A DNA stretch of 64,000 bases from Saturnia japonica (GCA_033032175.1 CM065325.1:1516930-1580929); one strand, 5' to 3'. Numbered from the stretch's first letter, positions 1-10,160 are shown. Notes: generated from the letters alone by a model not told the origin. Numbers and translations are program-made.

Positions 1-280
1 TCTGTTATGTTATGACTCAGTGATATCATGTTCGGACACACCGTCGATTGTCGTGAGTTTGAATTCCTACTATGAACCTGCGCTTTAGGTGGAAAAAACT
101 ATTAAGATGAAAGCACAGGATAATTGCAGGGCTTTCTTAATGGTCATCTGACTAGCTACCACCTTCAAGTTGATAATCTGTTGTCCAGAACCTACAGGTA
201 TGTTACAGAAGCTGCATTTAACACCTAGGCCTCCTAGGCTACCACCTTGGGCCACGTCATCACTTAACATCACGTAATTT
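1..280 (-). repeat. Interspersed SINE-like repeat, edge copy
   Basis: The stretch 149-232 matches, inverted, the stretch around 62435-62505: both carry a CTAGCTACCA-CTTCAA core followed by similar sequence. No coding potential is convincing. This is probably a fragment of a moderately repeated lepidopteran element cut by the window edge; its full length and class cannot be decided here. Confidence 0.45.
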
Positions 281-1440
281 CAACCAAACAATCAAACCTA
301 TAAAAAATAAAAACAAAAGAAAACCTAAAGCATTTAAATCATAAATCTGGATATAAAACACTTTGTCACGTTTGAAGTTAAAAACAAAAACAAATTTCTA
401 TTTATTTATTTCATTAAAATAATAAATAAAAATGGTTGAAAAGCTGCCAAACATTTAAAAATATTACCTCTGACGAATACTGGGCCATATAGGGAATATA
501 AAGTACCATTAACTGTGAAACATGAAAAATATACCTAATGATAAAAAACAACACGTTTTTAAATTTTATTTTACTAATTTATTTAAATAATTATAATATA
601 TAATTTTATTTCATAGTGCAAATATATCACTAACGATAATAGAAAAGGTGTATTAAACAAATAAATTATATTTACATCATAAAATTACGTTCGCATATTG
701 TTATAACTGTACTTTAGTATTGACCTGTGTTTAATAAGGATGAATCCGATAACATTAGGTAAATTTATTTATGTGTATTTTGTTAAATTGTAATGAACAC
801 TATGCTATCTAATTCCTAGTAATTTATAATATCTATACATTATATTATAAGCACAGTGACATAATCTACCAAAGGTCGTTTTTTTATCAAAAATTAACCC
901 CGAACGTCGCGTGTTGCTCCAGCACGGGTACGTGACCGTTTATCAGACGTTTTTTAAATAAATTTCATCAGACAAGCTTCATCGCGTCAGCGTATGATAT
1001 GCTTTTACATAAATAAAAACATTTCTAAACTACATTATTATACATAATAATATTAAAATTGTTTTTTTTTTTCGTTCATATGTAAAAAATCTCCGTTTTC
1101 CCCTGTCTTCTGTTCAGAACGTCTCGCTCACAATACGTAAAAGCCTCAATAACCTAGTTTTAAATATTCGTTGCGACATAAACTCCAAAAATTACATTGG
1201 AATTTTCATCTTACAAGGGTACAACGGTTTTTCACGCCCGAACATCTACATCTGCATTACAAGGCATAAGTTTGGCTTTGTATGATAAACTGTTTGCAAC
1301 TTTGAGATGGATCTGCAAAATACCTACTCTAAATCATGAACCGGTTGTAGCAACGGGCTGTCCGCATTGTAAATGATGCAGATGTTGCCAAGCAGAGACA
1401 TTGCCTCGTTAAGCGTATTCTACCGGCCGTATCATGGCGA
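281..1440. other. AT-rich non-coding stretch
   Basis: Mostly A/T runs and short poly-A or poly-T tracts with stops in all frames. No ORF, RNA gene or recognisable repeat terminus was seen. Confidence 0.6.
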
Positions 1441-1758
1441 GTGTTCTGAAGAGCTGTTCAACCTAATCCCCTCATTTCTCTTTCATAACGGAACCACACG
1501 GGCTAGGTTCCGGGGTCATACCTTACGGTAACCTCCATCTCGGCAAGACCAAAAAAGTTCCCGGCCGGTGTTTCCCGCCTTAATACAGCATGGAGTTATT
1601 CAAACATAATGTAAAGGAACATTCGAGCAGGCCGGCGTGATAAGGGCGACTGTCGATCGATTGTAGAACCCACGATAGTCACCGATTTTACGGGATTGCA
1701 CTGTACTCACTGTCAGGTACAGTGTAACTGCCGTGATACGATAAAAAATAAAAACATC
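1441..1758 (+). repeat. SINE-like repeat, family X copy 1
   Basis: This copy shares two blocks with 30070-30370. One contains GGTAACCTCC followed by a AAAAAGTTCC block. The other contains a CATAATGTAAAG / CGTAACGTGAAG block followed by a GGC(A/G)TGA core. The second block also occurs inverted at 45260-45420, where GAGCAGGCCGGCGTGATA is nearly identical. Three copies in one window indicate a dispersed family. There is no ORF. A short inverted pair (GTACTCACTGTCAGGTACAGTG) lies near 1702-1725. Confidence 0.5.
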
Positions 1759-1975
1759 AAGCGGAGTAGTAGAAGTCACGACCACCATACCCATAGTAAC
1801 AAAATAAAACCTTTTCAGTCATTACTTTTTGGTTTGTCACGTTTCGGGATCAGCCGATGTATATCCAGTAATGAAGCGGAGTGGTAGAGGTCGCGAACAC
1901 CATACAAATAGTAATAAACTAAACCCCTAACGTGATTTTCTTTTGGTTTGTCGCTTTTCGGGATCACTCGCTAAT
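1759..1975. repeat. Tandem duplication, period about 115 bp
   Basis: Two successive units begin with AAGCGGAGT(A/G)GTAGA at 1759 and 1874. Both continue through CACCATAC, TTTTGGTTTGTC and TTTCGGGATCA. The units are diverged by substitutions and small indels, so the duplication is not recent. No coding potential. Confidence 0.6.
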
Positions 1976-3969
1976 CACTTTTTGGTTAAGCTATTTTTTT
2001 TTATTATGCCATATTTATTTCCTATAATAAACCATCGTTTCATGACACAGAAAGACACAGGCATGCCTAGTTTGCGGCCATTGTTAAAATTTAAGTTTAA
2101 GTTAAGTTGGTTATTTTTGTAACATCTGTATAAGCTATACAGATAAGACAATTAATTATAATCGTACTAAACTTAAAATCGAAGCTAAAATTAAGCGAAA
2201 ATAAATCTCAAATTACTAATTACTATGCAAAATTTGTTACGGTCTGACAAAAATAGAAAAAAAAAAAAACATTATCTCGAAATCTCTGGAATGGTGTGGA
2301 ATGTACTTGAAACATCGAGTATTTTGTCATAAATGTTCGAGGAAGCATTATTATTATACACACATGTAAAGACCTTAATGCCTGGATTACGTAAACAATG
2401 ATCTAAAAATACACGGATTTCTTTCCTTTAAAAACGATGACTCATGTTGTTTACAACTTGTTTACGAGTTCAAGTACCTTCGAGATATTTCTTGTTGTTC
2501 GCCTCATTTGACGAGCCGTACCTATTTCGTTCAGAAAACAGTTCTATTTTTGAAAGCGATATAAACGAAGAAGAAATCTAAAAGTGGACCTTAGAAGAGG
2601 CAACTGTAAGTACCTCAAGCCTGCATTTGAAGAAACGATTTGTGTGTTTGCTTGATTTTGTATTTTTGAGTACGAATAAATCATTTACGAGAAAGATAAC
2701 GGTATTTTATTACCCATGAGTACATACCTATAACCATAGTTTTGATACATAATATCACATCTACCAGGCGTCCCGTACGTTTTCTATCTCGTGAAGTGTT
2801 ATCGTCCAATATGAGAACAATTACTTAATTGTTATTTTTCCAGTAAGATAGAATGTTTTTTATTACAATACATTGATTTTATTACTGTCGCCGACATATT
2901 TAAACATAATAAAATTACAACAATAAACAAAAGAATATGTTATTAAGTATCATCATTATATTAATACGTGAAGCATAAACTTTTTCCACTTTTTAAACGT
3001 ATTGCATGCACGGAAGACTGTGAGATTGGGCATGGTTAAAATTTATATAGAGAAGGAGTGCAGAAAGCTGAAATGTATCTATAATATCTGTTACTAATAT
3101 ATTAAATAAAATAAATGAATAATGCGAATCCTAACCCCACCGTTGCCATTGAACTTAGACGCCCCATAATATTGACATTGTCACTCAATGAAAAGTGACA
3201 TCAAGTGATATAATATTCATTGTTTAGGTTCATACTGCAAATGTCACACAGAAAAAAGTCTATAATAAAGTCGCTGGTCGAATTTCGATCATTGAGCGAC
3301 CGCTAGTACAATATTTATTACCGAAAATACCAAATTATTCATTGATACTATACAACTATTTATTATTTGCATAAATTTTATTTCAATATAATTAATCTAA
3401 GAGTGCCATCTCGGAGCCACGAGGCAGTGCGTCCAAAATGTTAGCAGTATTTCTGCGTTGTATACTGATTGTTAGGACAAAGTAGAAACTTGACTTTATG
3501 TCTTCTATGAACTCGAATAAATGCACTGCAATGTCTTTGCACAAAGAGTTTTTTTTTTGTTTATTGTTTTTAAGTGTGGCCTTTTGCGTACATAAAAACT
3601 TCTTGGAGCCACTGATCTTTTCTAAAATAAATTATTCATCAACTGATCTTAGAAAAACAACGAGATCGACAATAAAATCTAAAAAAGCAACGAACCCAAA
3701 CCTTGATCTCACAAGCTTTGACCTTTTCGAATATAGCTAGCTAAAAAATATCAGTGCTAAAAAGATTTAACAAAAAATTGAAACCGCGCTCAATAATTAA
3801 TTAATTTCGATTCATTTAGATTTTTTCTCTATTTATAATAACAAGCATGAAAACTGGAAAGAGATTAATTTATAATTCAAGCATTTTCACCATGTAGGCA
3901 CTAGGTAATATTTATAAATCGAAATATGCGCGATACACGTGTACAATATGGCATGTAAATACAGGTGGT
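1976..3969. other. AT-rich intergenic stretch
   Basis: No element boundaries recognised. A short TGTCAC / GTGACA inverted pair lies near 3179-3205. Only one ORF merits mention (3498-3740, listed separately). The rest is AT-rich with stops in all frames. Confidence 0.5.
3498..3740 (+). CDS. Possible small secreted-type ORF, doubtful
   Basis: An ATG-started 80-codon ORF. From the internal Met at codon 12 it reads a short basic N-terminus (MSLHKE), a hydrophobic stretch (FFFCLLFLSVAFCV) resembling a signal peptide, then a Ser/Thr/Lys-rich tail. No family is recognised. The phenylalanine run comes from a TTT tract, so chance is a real possibility. No promoter or splice context was identified, and there is no neighbouring exon. 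Confidence 0.12.
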   Translation: MSSMNSNKCTAMSLHKEFFFCLLFLSVAFCVHKNFLEPLIFSKINYSSTDLRKTTRSTIKSKKATNPNLDLTSFDLFEYS

Positions 3970-3975
3970 GCTTTC

Positions 3976-4080
3976 GCGGCTGAGTGCCTTAAGCGCTCGG
4001 CCCTAGGTTCGGTGAAGCTGTATAGCCGCAGAGGTTTCAGGGCCCCTAAGGCTAACAGTATAGTCAGTTTAAAAAAAAAA
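3976..4080 (+). mobile_element. 5'-truncated Jockey-family 3' end with TSD
   Basis: About 105 bp matching the extreme 3' end of the full-length element at 55773-61722 (GCGGCTGAGTGCC ... GGCCCCTAAGGCTAACAGT), ending in an 11-A tail. It is flanked by ACAGGTGGTGCTTTC (about 3961-3975) and ACAAGTGGTGCTTTC (4081-4095), a 15-bp target-site duplication with one mismatch. Its terminal hairpin is degenerate, so this is an older copy. Confidence 0.85.
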
Positions 4081-4095
4081 ACAAGTGGTGCTTTC

Positions 4096-4616
4096 TTTAT
4101 ATTATACTTTACACCTATACTTTAACAAAAACTGAAAAATACTAATGAATTAATTAATCTATAATGCAATTTTTTTGTTTCGGACAATTTTGAATGAATC
4201 TATTACAAAAGTGCCTTCCTTACCTTACCGCGCATTACCAAAATATCTTCAATAGTAAACTTCTATTTATCAGATACAGTTTTCAATACATTTTTAGTGA
4301 TAAAAGATAACCATTTGATCCAGCATATACAATTATGAAGAGAAGCAGGAGGTGGTAAATTTTACAAAATGATTAGACAGCTACATTTCCTTAAATATTT
4401 GTGTTCTTTGGAATTTTAATTCCGTTGAGCTTACGAAGCAAATAATGTAATTCAAACCATTATAACTACCGTAGAATTTATCAAACACAATTTTACCATA
4501 ATAATGAAAAAAAAAAATACAATTTATGTTTGCGAAAAATACATATGTATTTACGCATTTAAAAGCCAACATTAATTTACAAAATGAAAATTAAATAAAA
4601 ACCTTTTTGGTTTTTA
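4096..4616. other. AT-rich intergenic stretch
   Basis: No gene or element terminus seen. Confidence 0.5.
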
Positions 4617-4623
4617 AGTAAAG

Positions 4624-4876
4624 TTTGCCTCATTAGCCTGGTGATCGTAAGCGCGACTGCTATGATCGAGGTCCTGGGTTCGAATTCTAGGTCGAGCAAA
4701 GTGTTATTGGGTTTTTCTATGAAATTCTTGAAAAATGAATGAAATTAATTGAATAGGCTCGCCCCCTATTACATGCGACCTAAAAACCATATACGGCGAA
4801 CTGTGAGTGTGAATTAGTACACCTCTACCTAACCCTACGGGTATACAGGCGCGAAGTTGTGTTATGTTATGTTAAT
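4624..4876 (+). repeat. tRNA-derived SINE, copy 1
   Basis: The head looks like a tRNA gene. An A-box-like TTAGCCTGGTGATCG is followed by a B box, GGTTCGAATTC, one change from consensus. A body of about 180 bp is shared with 34566-34826, including TCGAGCAAAGTGTTATTGGG, GGCTCGCCC, CGGCGAACTGTG and ACACCTCT. The copy ends in a GTTATGTTATGTT microsatellite. Pol III transcription is inferred from the boxes. Confidence 0.8.
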
Positions 4877-5220
4877 TTTTATAAACCAGTTAATATCCAG
4901 TGAATAATAATGCTTTATAGTATGTCTGTTTAGTGTAGTTTATTAAAAATCTTGATGGCGCACGCATACACCAACCAACTACATCTATCGTAGAAAATGT
5001 AGGTCCAATAGATATTCATAATCATTTTAAATATTTAAAAATAAAGTTAAAATCTATCTAAAACCATTTAAAAATAATAATTAAAACCCAGCCATCATTA
5101 TTAACATTAGTTCTTAGTAAAAATATACTTAAGTGTGACAAATATCAAATCAGTTTCATGATAATTTAAACCAAACCGTACAGCGCCATCTACGAATACT
5201 CCTGAAAAGTAAAAAACATA
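4877..5220. other. AT-rich flank left of the gypsy element
   Basis: No coding or repeat signal recognised. The last bases (CGTT/CGTTT, 5221-5225) are the left copy of the gypsy target-site duplication; the right copy is at 11434-11438. Confidence 0.5.
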
Positions 5221-5419
5221 CGTTTATAACAGATGAAACGACTTTGATACTTTTTAAAACTTTTTAATTGATACACCACATAACAATGCTCACAGTACAA
5301 AGACACGGACCAGAAAGTGTTCGTATGTACGAAGCGCCTCTGTTCGCATGCGTAGTCCCTATTGAGCTATTGGTCCGGCTAGTTCCACTAGGTGCGGAAG
5401 CTTCGCCGTACGCAACAGC

Positions 5420-5777
5420 ACTGACTCTGTAGGTTTTTTTTTTTTTTTAGATCTGACTACACTGTTAGCCTCAGGGGCCCTAAAGCCGCTGCGGCTTTTA
5501 CAGCTTCACCGGACTTGGGGGCGAGCGCTTAGGGCACTCAGCCGCGAAAGTTTGTGACGACCCGCACGAGGGTGCCAGAGTGGCCGAACCTCGGCTCGAG
5601 CGGTCGTCGCGAATGCGAAAAAGTCGCGATCTAACTAATTCCCTAATCTTATGAGAATTCGAGCTAACTAATATATACTCATATGCACGTTCCCCTCCTC
5701 CTAGGAGGAAGGAGTGGACCATGCGTATGTGTATTTGATAATCGGGGTATCTGTAGGCCGTAGCGCTCGGCTTTATA
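5420..5777 (-). promoter_or_regulatory. LTR core promoter (TATA and initiator) split by insertion
   Basis: On the sense (minus) strand TATAAAG lies at 5777-5771 and TCAGT at 5424-5420. With the 316-bp insert and its target duplication removed, the A of TCAGT is 31 nt from the first T of TATAAAG, the standard spacing for a TATA-plus-initiator promoter. The inserted Jockey sequence sits between the two. The assignment is inferred from motif and spacing. Confidence 0.5.
5434..5749 (-). mobile_element. Jockey-family 3' fragment inside the gypsy 3' LTR
   Basis: A 15-T run (the poly-A tail on the minus strand) followed by about 300 bp matching the 3' UTR of the element at 55773-61722, including the long hairpin near 5673-5735. 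It is flanked by GACTCTGTAGG (5423-5433) and by TCTGTAGG (5750-5757), a target duplication of at least 8 bp. Confidence 0.85.
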
Positions 5778-5867
5778 ACGCGCGACGCTTCGTATGTGTG
5801 CGTCGGTGTGCTGGTTAAACATGGCGGACAAGCCGGGGTCCGGACTGTGCGCGCATGCGTCGTTTGT

Positions 5868-6358
5868 TCATGTTACAATCTCCCCCCCTGGATCCGACGG
5901 CGTCCCGACGAGGGGACAGTCCTTTGCAGCAAGAGGATGACTGTTGGTCTTCCGCGGTCGTCCTCGTTTCTTTGCTAAAAAAACATTAGCAGCGCCAATT
6001 GAGGTTTTCTTAGGTCGACCTCTCTTCCTAATTGGTTGTGAAGGTTTCGGTAGATTAGCAGGATTTCCCTGATAAGGCACAAGAGCAGAAGAATGATAAA
6101 TGCCAATGTTTGTTTGGGAATCCTCCGGGTGTGCCAATTGATATGAGGATGGACCATGCTGTTTGATAATGACATAAGGCCCATCCCTGCGGGGAGCTAA
6201 TTTCGAGCTAATTCCTTGTGTTGCTTTGCTAATCGAATGAACTTGAGCTAGAACTAACTCTCCAGGTTGGTACTTTGGACCCTGTCTTCTTGTCCTATCT
6301 ACCAGAATTTTCCGCGTTTCCTCCTACATTTCTTGTACTTCTTTGGCTCTTTCCAATA
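5868..6358 (-). pseudogene. Gypsy pol C-terminus with two AT-hook motifs
   Basis: Read on the minus strand, it includes a segment typical of the integrase C-terminus (GPYVIIKQHGPSSYQLAHPE, around 6184-6125). A tail follows with two basic motifs, RKRGRPKK (near 6030-6006) and KKRGRPRK (near 5973-5950). Both have the GRP core of an AT-hook, which binds the minor groove of AT-rich DNA. The frame ends at a TGA just inside the LTR. The upstream part of integrase is separated by the Jockey fragment at 6359-6513. The AT-hook function is inferred from motif only. Confidence 0.65.
5878..5891 (-). promoter_or_regulatory. Polypurine tract of the gypsy element
   Basis: Sense strand reads CCAGGGGGGGAGAT immediately before the 3' LTR start TGTAACA. 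This is where the plus-strand primer is expected. The tract is also translated as the Gly-Gly-Glu-Ile end of pol. Confidence 0.7.
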
Positions 6359-6437
6359 ATGACAAGTCCGGTGAAGCTGTAAAAGCCGCAGCGGCTCTGT
6401 TTGACGATAGGGCCCCTAAGGCTAACAGTGTAGTCAG

Positions 6438-6513
<76 letters not shown>
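6359..6513 (+). mobile_element. Jockey-family 3' tip with 72-A tail
   Basis: About 80 bp of the Jockey 3' end (CAAGTCCGGTGAAGCTG ... GTGTAGTCAGTTCT) followed by 72 uninterrupted A residues (6442-6513). It is flanked by TCTTTCCAATA at 6348-6358 and 6514-6524, an exact 11-bp target duplication. It interrupts the integrase region of the gypsy element. The block after the terminal hairpin differs from the other copies (extra CTGTTTGACGAT). The four bases ATGA at the 5' junction match no other copy. Confidence 0.9.
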
Positions 6514-6517
<4 letters not shown>

Positions 6518-6788
6518 TCCAATACTTCAGCAAGTTGCATAAGCTTTGGAGTAATTTCGGCGATAAAATTCTCACTCGATACTATGGCTCTTAGATCGTG
6601 AAGGACGTCATCACTAGTTTTCAACTCTCTTCCAAACGTTAGGTAAGCAGGGGTATAGCTAGTTGAAGAGCACACTGCAGTATTCATCGCAAAACGAATA
6701 GCTGGAATTTTAGTTGGCCAGTCTGTAAATCTTCTAAAATCGTAACTATCTTTCGTATATATTCGTCCTTCAATTGTTCTCCTCTAAC
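6514..6788 (-). pseudogene. Gypsy integrase remnant
   Basis: The minus strand reads a motif from the late integrase core, NTAVCSSTSYTPAYLTFGRE, followed by a helical stretch. In intact Ty3/gypsy polyproteins this lies after the catalytic core. The upstream DDE core is absent: the sequence passes from the RNase H end (about 6789) almost directly to this segment. It is joined to the C-terminal piece at 5868-6358 when the Jockey fragment is ignored. Confidence 0.7.
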
Positions 6789-7370
6789 TTAGCTCGGATC
6801 ACGTGGTGATATATCTATAGATACCGAACAAATACCACAATCCCTTTTGAGCTTTTCGGTACACGGAGGACGTGACAGTGCGTCAGCTACCACATTCGTT
6901 TTCCCCGACGCATACGTAATAGTGACGTCATAAGCTTGCAAGAGTAACGCCCATCTCGCCAACCTTCTTGTAGGCGTCTTGATAGTCATCAACCATTTTA
7001 GGGCTTGGTGATCTGTAACGACAGTTACGGGTACTCCCTCTATGTAGCCACGAAATTTGTTCAATGCCCAAACCACTGCCAGCGCTTCGCGTTCTGTGGT
7101 AGAGTAATTCTTTTCAGCCTTAGTTAGCAGACAACTGGTATACTCTACTGGATGCTCATCCTGGCCCTCCCCCTGGACTAAAACGGCTCCTTCGTTATGT
7201 ACGTCGTAGTCGGCTTGTTTAAGCACTGGGGCAGATGTTAGCTTTTGCTTTAACACTTCGTATGCTTTCGTTTGTTTGTTACCCCATTTCCACTGTACAC
7301 TTTTCTTGGTAAGCCTAGTAAGAGGCTCTTCGTTATTTACGTCGTAGTCGGCCTCACGTTGTTCGCCAGT
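6789..7370 (-). pseudogene. Gypsy RT end and RNase H fragment
   Basis: The minus-strand reading includes EPLTRLTKK (end of RT), then RNase H motifs: HPVEYTS, NYSTTEREALAVVWALNKFR, VTDHQALKWLM and GKTNVVADALSRPP. The segment that normally carries the first catalytic Asp (TDAS motif) is deleted. At that deletion and at the start of EPLTRL there is a nearly identical 24-30 bp stretch (7191-7214 and 7329-7353). The reading frame runs straight into the 5' LTR at 7371, so gag, protease and RT palm are gone. Confidence 0.8.
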
Positions 7371-7568
7371 ATAACAGATAAAACGATTTTGATACTTTTT
7401 AATTGATACACCACATAACAATGCTCACAGTACAAAGACACGGACCAGAAAGTGTTCGTATGTACGAAGCGCCTCTGTTCGCATGCGTAGTCCCTATTGA
7501 GCTATTGGTCCGGCTAGTTCCACTAGGTGCGGAAGCTTCGCCGTACGCAACAGCACTGACTCTGTAGG

Positions 7569-7651
7569 TTTTTTTTTTTTTTTAGATCTGACTACACTGT
7601 TAGCCTCAGGGGCCCTAAAGCCGCTGCGGCTTTTACAGCTTCACCGGACTT
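7569..7651 (-). mobile_element. 83-bp Jockey 3' tip in the 5' LTR
   Basis: A 15-T run and 68 bp that look identical to the start of the insert in the other LTR (5434 onward), sharing AGATCTGAC and CCTCAGG variants. It is flanked by GACTCTGTAGG at 7558-7568 and 7654-7664. Confidence 0.85.
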
Positions 7652-8177
7652 ATGACTCTGTAGGCTTTTTTTTTTTTTTTTAGAGCTGACTACACTGTTA
7701 GCCTTAGGGGCCCTAAAGCCGCTGCGGCTTTTACAGCTTCACCGGACTTGGGGGCGAGCGCAGAGGGCACTCAGCCGCGAAAGTTTTGTGGACGACTCGC
7801 ACGAGGGTGCCAAAGTGGCCGGACCTCGGCTCGGGCGGTCGTCGCGTTCGCAAATGGGTCGCGATCTAATCGAATCCCTACACCTAAGATTCGAGCTAAC
7901 TAAATATACACATAGGCATGTTCCCTTCCTCCTGAGAGGAAGGAAGGAACCATGCGTATGTGTATTCAGTAATCGGAATGTTTCTACACTAACTAGCGTA
8001 AAAAAAGAAAAAAAAAGGTCCCTCACAGAACCTATGTACCTGTGTGGTGTGCACGTGTGTATGTTCATACGTGTGTAGTGTTGTATGTAGGTAGCTAAGT
8101 GATGCACGTACAGTGCAGTGTCACTTGTATCGCGCGAACGGTTGCCTGACCCAAGGGTTTCACACCGAGGAACGGAC

Positions 8178-10160
8178 CTAGGCTTGGGTTACCGCTAGAG
8201 AGGGTGGACGTGACGGGTGTGCTGGAGCGAAATTGACCGCCCGCCCTCTGCGGAGAGAACGGTGGTTACGCGGGCGTGGGCGCTGGCACGCTCTGTTTGG
8301 AGAGACGGATGTGTAATATTTATTCGAATTTTCGATGTGATCGTCGGGATCAATAAAAATATTGCGCGGCCGGCGTTTGCACCGGATGTCCGTGGGTGCC
8401 GGAACATAAATGGCGGCTGTTTTTATTAACGGATTCGCGTGGTTCGACGCGGTGTCGAAATACGAACGGGAGAGCTGTTTAACGTAGGCATGTATCGAAG
8501 GAAGCTCCATATCTCTATGGAGATCTACGCTTTGAACATACCACGGGGCCCCGGTGAGACGATAGAGGAACCTATTCTGTATCGATTGTAACCGTTTGAA
8601 ACTCGACTCTGACATATGTGCGAACACAGCGCAACTGTATGTCAAAATTGGTCGAATACACGTCTTGTAGAGCGTGAGCTTATGTCGCGTGGACATTTTA
8701 CTCACCGAACACAACAGAGGATGCAACCGGCCCAGGACCCACGCGGCCCTGTTCCTAACCTTACGGATGTGGGGTCTAAAAGAGAGCCTACTATCTAGGG
8801 TTACCCCTAGATATTTGGTCTCTCTTACATAAGGAATCGGATTATCGTAGAGCTTAACAGGTTTAAGCTTCCACGGTATCTGTGACGAATCCGCATCGAA
8901 GAGCATCGCGGCGCTCTTCGAGGGATTAACGGCTATTCGCCACTCGTTAAAACACTTCCCGAGAGTGGTCACGGCGCGTTGGACTTTGTGTCTGAGGTTG
9001 GATCTATTCCTATCTGAGGCATATATGACTGTATCGTCAGCGTATAGCCCTACCTCGACCTCCGGGAGTCGAGGTAGGTCACTGACGTACAGGTTAAATA
9101 GGCTAGGAGCCAGGATCGAACCTTGGGGAACGCCTGAGCGTATTGGACGGGGCGTGGACAATTCACCTTCCACTCTATAGCGGAAGGTGCGATCTGTTAG
9201 ATAATCGCGAATTATTTTGATTAACCTATCGGGGACTTCAAAGCGGTACAACTTGTAAATCAATCCCTCGTGCCAGACCTTATCAAAGGCCTTGGCTACG
9301 TCGAAAAAGACCGCAAGTGTACGACGGGGTTTATATAGTTCAGCAAAATTAAATGCAACGTGCTCCGTGAGGCGGTGCACTTGATGAGTGCAAGAATATC
9401 TAGCACGGAAACCGAATTGCTCAGGCGGATAGAGGTCTTTCTCCTCTATTACTGGCTTGAGACGGTTCAGAAGGATCCGCTCGTAAATTTTCCCTAACGT
9501 ATTTAGGAGACTGATCGGGCGATAGCTGTCGGGAAGCGACGCGCTCTTGCCGGGCTTACGGATACCTATGACTATGGCCTTTTTCCAGGCGGCTGGAAAA
9601 GGGCAGTGGGCTATGTCTACATTGAAGATGCAAACCAATAGAGCTATGAGGCGATCAGGAAGAAGCCTAAGTACTTCATTCCTGATCCCGTCGGGACCTG
9701 GTGTTTTTCTAAGCTTAAGGCTTTTTATAATGGAAAGAACCTCCTCAGACGTGACTGAGGACAGGGAGTCTATCGCGGGGAGCTTATCCAGCTCCCGCAC
9801 GCATCCATCGATACCCTCGACCCGGTCGGTATTTGCATCGACACTGTTCGGAGAGCACTGGCTCTCCAAACAAGTGGCGAGGCACTCCGCCTTGTCGCTG
9901 CTATCGAAGGCGAGTGGTATACCGGGACCCCTCTCGAGGGGGGGCATAAGATAAGAAGCCTCTATTTTGAGGCTGTGAGCTAGTTTCCAGTAAGCCAGAT
10001 GCGACGGCCTTAGCCCTTCGACGAGGGGGTCCCATCTGTGACTTTTGAGTTCTAATATGCGGGCTCTAACTGCTCTCTGAAGCGCGCGTAAGCGTGCGCG
10101 GTTTTCCTCGGTCGGATAGTGGTCGTGCGCACGAGTCGCCGCGTTCTTTTCCGTCAACAC
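8178..10160 (-). pseudogene. Jockey ORF2, reverse transcriptase part
   Basis: Carries the reverse transcriptase of a Jockey-clade LINE: the finger motif SYRPISLLNTLGK, motif A FFDVAKAFDKVWH, motif B SGVPQGSILAPSLFNLY and the catalytic GLYADDTVIY box. It copies element RNA into DNA at a nicked chromosomal target. It is separated from the endonuclease part (10154-11071) by a single-base deletion: the full copy has GCGTTGTTGACG where this one has GCGTGTTGACG. The last 60 or so residues are also out of frame because of an inserted C near 8350, so the normal C-terminus is lost. Confidence 0.92.

Larger units (their letters stand above)
5226..5877 (-). repeat. Gypsy 3' LTR (with 316-bp insert)
   Basis: It matches 7371-7568 and 11362-11433 of the other LTR. 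In sense orientation the LTR starts TGTAACA and ends TGTTAT(A), an imperfect inverted end pair. With the Jockey insert 5434-5749 removed, the LTR is about 336 bp. A purine-rich tract abuts its 5' edge. The pol stop codon (5868-5870) lies a few bases inside the LTR. Confidence 0.8.

Noticed and set aside
6295..6687. ORFs with long poly-Phe or poly-Lys runs over 6324-6594
   Set aside because: They are translations of the 72-A tail of a Jockey tip; only the flanking gypsy residues are real.
7352..7370. Gypsy primer-binding site
   Set aside because: Sense sequence TGGCGAACAACGTGAGG begins with the expected TGG next to the LTR, but no tRNA 3' end could be matched from memory and the junction lies at a deletion, so it was not annotated.
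7788..8078. Plus-strand ORF 7788-8078 and its look-alike at 61371-61730
   Set aside because: Both lie in the Jockey 3' UTR; similarity reflects the shared element, not a gene.
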